7,933 bases of DNA, taken from assembly GCA_947175465.1 (NCBI GenBank), contig CAMWMY010000049.1, forward strand, positions 1 through 7,933, given 5' to 3'. The notes under the pieces are model-generated. The model was not told the origin of the DNA. It did not search any database and was given only the letters and a program-made list of their open reading frames with translations. Numbering within the stretch: the stretch's first letter is position 1; the number at the start of each line of letters is the position of its first letter. Of the stretch, positions 6,257 to 7,933 are shown one piece after another. A program made the position numbers and the translations under genes. The DNA comes from an uncultured Erysipelotrichaceae bacterium. GTDB lineage: Bacteria > Bacillota_I > Bacilli_A > Erysipelotrichales > Erysipelotrichaceae.

Positions 6257-7516
6257 ATGTTACAAGTTTCAGATAATAAGCAGTATTTATTAAAGGATGG
6301 AAAACCTTTCTTTTATTTAGCCGATACTTGTTGGTCAGCATTCACAAATATTACGGATGATGAATGGGATTATTATTTGTATAAAAGGAAAGCACAAGGT
6401 TTTAATACGATACAAATCAATATATTACCACAATGGGATGCATCCGTAACGGATTTGAATTATACTCCTTTTTTAAATGGCAATCCTTATCAATTAAATG
6501 ATGCATATTTTGAGCATGCTAGGGAAATGTGTAAAAAAGCAAAGGAAGAAGGTTTTATATTGGCATTGGTAGTTCTTTGGTGCAATTATGTACCTGGAAC
6601 ATGGGCATCAAATAGGGTTTCTGATGATGTTTTACCTTTTGATTGTTTATCCCAATATGTAGAAAAAGTACATGAAACATTTACAGATTTAGAACCTCTT
6701 TATATTATTAGTGGAGATAGTGATTTTCCAACTGATGAAACAATTCGATATTATGAACATGTTGCATCGATACTGAAGGCTTTAGCACCTTCATGTTTAT
6801 ACACAACTCATCTGAAAGGGAGATACACTTACATTCCAGAAACCTTATATACATATTTAGATTTGATTTTTTATCAAAGCGGACATAATGCAAAAGATTT
6901 AAATATGCCTTTTTCTTTAAGTGAAGAAATGCAAAAAAAGTATCCTAAAAAGCCCTTAATTAATGCGGAACCATGTTATGAAGAAATAGGATATTCAGGT
7001 AATATGTATGGAAGATGGAAACGTTGTGATGTACGTAAAGCAGCATATACTAGTATATTATCAGGAGCGTGTGCAGGGATTACCTATGGTGCTGCTGGTA
7101 TTTATAGTTGGCATAAAGAAAAAAAGGGATTTTCAAGTTTATTAGGAGAAGGATTTGATATGCCAAAATCATGGGAAGAAGCTATGTCTTTTCCAGGCGC
7201 ATGGGACTATGGTTATTTAAAAAACTTATTGGAAGAATTGGATATTTATGGATTGACACCTTGTCAAGAAATCTTAAAGAATAAAACAGACATGATTAGA
7301 ATAGCTAAAGCAAAAGAGGATGTATATTTGCTTTATGTTCCTTATAATACAAAAGTATGTTTAGCTCAAGATTTTACTGGATGGAACATAAAAACAATTG
7401 ATTTAATGCACCGCTTTATTGCTCATTCAGATTTTGAAGTGAAAGAAGGAAATACCACAATTTCTATGCATCCTTTTCATGAAGATGTATTTATTATCAT
7501 AAAGAAAGAAAAGTAG
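6257..7516 (+). CDS. DUF4038 (GH140/apiosidase-like) glycoside hydrolase, cytoplasmic
   Basis: Predicted retaining glycoside hydrolase, 419 residues. It lacks the DUF5060 domain and starts directly with the DUF4038 barrel: DNKQYLLKDGKPFFYLADTC (6-25), GFNTIQINILPQWD (48-61), and LYIISGDSDF, whose Asp154 corresponds to the acid/base Asp of characterised GH140 apiosidase. LINAEPCYEE (234-243) gives probable nucleophile Glu238, and AGITYGAAGIYSW (273-285) is a late-barrel motif. A C-terminal beta domain follows (about 340-419), of the collagen-binding-like kind usual behind DUF4038. No signal peptide or membrane helix is present. It shares fold and motif order with the first gene but is clearly divergent, so the two probably cut different linkages or act at different steps on apiose-containing oligosaccharides or glycosides such as flavonoid apiosides. 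It is the last gene of the operon. Family call is strong; apiose specificity is inferred from family and context. Confidence 0.88.
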   Translation: MLQVSDNKQYLLKDGKPFFYLADTCWSAFTNITDDEWDYYLYKRKAQGFNTIQINILPQWDASVTDLNYTPFLNGNPYQLNDAYFEHAREMCKKAKEEGFILALVVLWCNYVPGTWASNRVSDDVLPFDCLSQYVEKVHETFTDLEPLYIISGDSDFPTDETIRYYEHVASILKALAPSCLYTTHLKGRYTYIPETLYTYLDLIFYQSGHNAKDLNMPFSLSEEMQKKYPKKPLINAEPCYEEIGYSGNMYGRWKRCDVRKAAYTSILSGACAGITYGAAGIYSWHKEKKGFSSLLGEGFDMPKSWEEAMSFPGAWDYGYLKNLLEELDIYGLTPCQEILKNKTDMIRIAKAKEDVYLLYVPYNTKVCLAQDFTGWNIKTIDLMHRFIAHSDFEVKEGNTTISMHPFHEDVFIIIKKEK

Positions 7517-7582
7517 AGATATAGTTGCAAATCTTTTTGATATAAAATTTCAATAAATAGTAATTGGGTAGCTAAAGTTAAT

Positions 7583-7626
7583 TGTTTGATAGGTGAGCTT
7601 ACTTCAAACGTTTCATTTATTTTTTT
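7583..7626 (+). terminator. Probable weak rho-independent terminator of the operon
   Basis: GTTTGA (7584-7589) pairs with TCAAAC (7604-7609), extended by a T-G wobble (7583/7610). A short inner helix (GTG at 7593-7595 with TAC at 7600-7602) has an AGCT loop. The stem is followed directly by a T-rich tract, TTTCATTTA then seven T (7611-7626). Its position, about 70 nt after the last stop codon, fits an operon terminator. The stem is AT-rich and bulged, so efficiency may be low. Confidence 0.5.
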
Positions 7627-7639
7627 AGGTTATTAGTGT

Positions 7640-7736
7640 AAGAAGTTTCTCTTTTGAAGTTAAAACTAAGCAATCAATTTCATTGATATTTTCCTTTTTA
7701 TTTGATATTGATTACGGATATAAAGAGAAACTTTTT
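7640..7736 (+). repeat. Long-range inverted repeat with T-run (second terminator, small RNA end or degenerate element)
   Basis: The 12 bases at 7643-7654 (AAGTTTCTCTTT) are a perfect inverted repeat of 7722-7733. Pairing extends outward through a G-T wobble and two A-T pairs to 7640/7736. The right arm runs into seven T (7732-7738). The 67-nt interior can form a 6-bp hairpin (7673-7678 with 7682-7687), or alternatively AATCAAT (7672-7678) with ATTGATT (7707-7713). The arrangement could be a back-up terminator, a structured RNA 3' end or a relic of a small mobile element. No flanking target duplication is seen. Confidence 0.45.
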
Positions 7737-7804
7737 TTGTTCCAAGGTTCAAATGTGATATTTAACCGAAGAAGATTTAGCCTATTCATAATATCGCCAT
7801 CTTA

Positions 7805-7823
7805 TTAACATCAAAGATGTTAA
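7805..7823. repeat. Small perfect hairpin, possibly a terminator of the convergent gene
   Basis: TTAACATC (7805-7812) and GATGTTAA (7816-7823) form an 8-bp perfect stem with an AAA loop. No clean T-run follows on either strand, so terminator activity is uncertain. ATGTTAA recurs at 7837-7843, which could compete for the left arm. Its position about 50 nt beyond the stop of the possible minus-strand gene fits a transcript end. Confidence 0.35.
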
Positions 7824-7874
7824 AATTTAAGTGATTATGTTAATATAGCTAGAAGTTCATTATATTTCCTTTGT

Positions 7875-7933
7875 TTATTCATCAATTTTTTTAAATAAAT
7901 CTTCTTCAGGGATGAGACCTAATGATTGACCAT
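7875..7933 (-). CDS. Possible 3' end of a convergent gene, partial, product not recognised
   Basis: Reading leftward from the right edge, one minus-strand frame is open for 18 codons (from 7931) and ends with TAA at 7877-7875. It encodes GQSLGLIPEEDLFKKIDE. The other two minus frames stop at once or soon. The charged, helix-like C-terminus looks like real protein, but 18 codons can stay open by chance in AT-rich DNA. The gene would converge on the operon and continue outside the window. No family can be named from this fragment. Confidence 0.4.
   Translation of the reverse strand, partial: GQSLGLIPEEDLFKKIDE

Larger units (their letters stand above)
7517..7874. other. Intergenic region without a convincing gene
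   Basis: This AT-rich stretch between the operon and a possible convergent gene has no open frame with a start codon, ribosome binding site and protein-like composition. It contains a probable terminator (7583-7626), a long-range inverted repeat followed by a T-run (7640-7736) and a small perfect hairpin (7805-7823), entered separately. No pair of -35/-10 boxes with proper spacing was found, and no tRNA-like or rRNA-like segment. Confidence 0.7.

Noticed and set aside
117..6893. Minus-strand open frames of 60-90 codons inside the six genes
   Set aside because: They lie antisense to well-supported coding sequence and have low-complexity, phenylalanine/leucine/isoleucine-rich translations without domain features.
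7525..7546. TTGCAA ... TATAAA as a promoter after the operon
   Set aside because: The spacer is only 10 nt, far from the 16-18 nt needed, and no plus-strand gene follows.
7604..7616. Palindromic TCAAACGTTTCA as a catabolite control (cre) site
   Set aside because: The half-site spacing is two bases short of the cre consensus, and it sits downstream of the operon where it would not control it.
7759..7830. Plus-strand reading with LTEEDLAYS, a stop, then YRHLINIKDVKI as a gene remnant
   Set aside because: Two short frames of 10 and 12 codons split by TAA, without a start or recognisable family, are not more than expected by chance.

Overview
The window looks like one end of a contig from a low-GC Firmicute, perhaps an anaerobic gut member of the Clostridia or Erysipelotrichia. 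That rests on AT-rich codon use (AAA, GAA, AGA, TTA), strong AGGAGG-type ribosome binding sites and tightly packed same-strand genes. The organism assignment is inference; there is no marker gene here.

Bases 1-46 are not genomic. They match the tail of the Illumina P5 primer, an 8-base i5 index and the Nextera Read 1/Tn5 mosaic-end adapter, with four mismatches. An ATG at 30 lies inside the adapter, so the first gene must start at 63 instead. Anything upstream of the operon (promoter, regulator, transporter) is missing.

Bases 63-7516 hold six plus-strand genes in what looks like a single operon, with gaps of 19 nt or less or overlaps of 4-13 nt. In order they are: (1) a DUF5060-DUF4038 glycoside hydrolase; (2) an L-fucose isomerase-like aldose isomerase; (3) and (4) the N- and C-terminal subunits of a split transketolase; (5) an FGGY sugar kinase close to glycerol kinase; (6) a second, shorter DUF4038 (GH140/apiosidase-like) hydrolase. 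The set isomerase + FGGY kinase + split transketolase matches the known transketolase route for D-apiose: D-apiose to D-apulose, then D-apulose 4-phosphate, then transfer of the ketol unit to glyceraldehyde 3-phosphate to give xylulose 5-phosphate and dihydroxyacetone phosphate. DUF4038 is the family of the characterised apiosidase that cleaves apiose from rhamnogalacturonan-II. The best single reading is therefore an operon that releases apiose from imported plant glycosides inside the cell and feeds it into central metabolism. Neither hydrolase has a signal peptide. The substrate is inferred from family and context; none of these proteins can be assigned a substrate from sequence alone.

Bases 7517-7874 contain no convincing gene. 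They hold a probable weak intrinsic terminator (about 7583-7626), a striking long inverted repeat ending in a T-run (7640-7736) and a small perfect hairpin (7805-7823). From 7875 to the right edge there may be the last 18 codons of a convergent minus-strand gene that runs out of the window.
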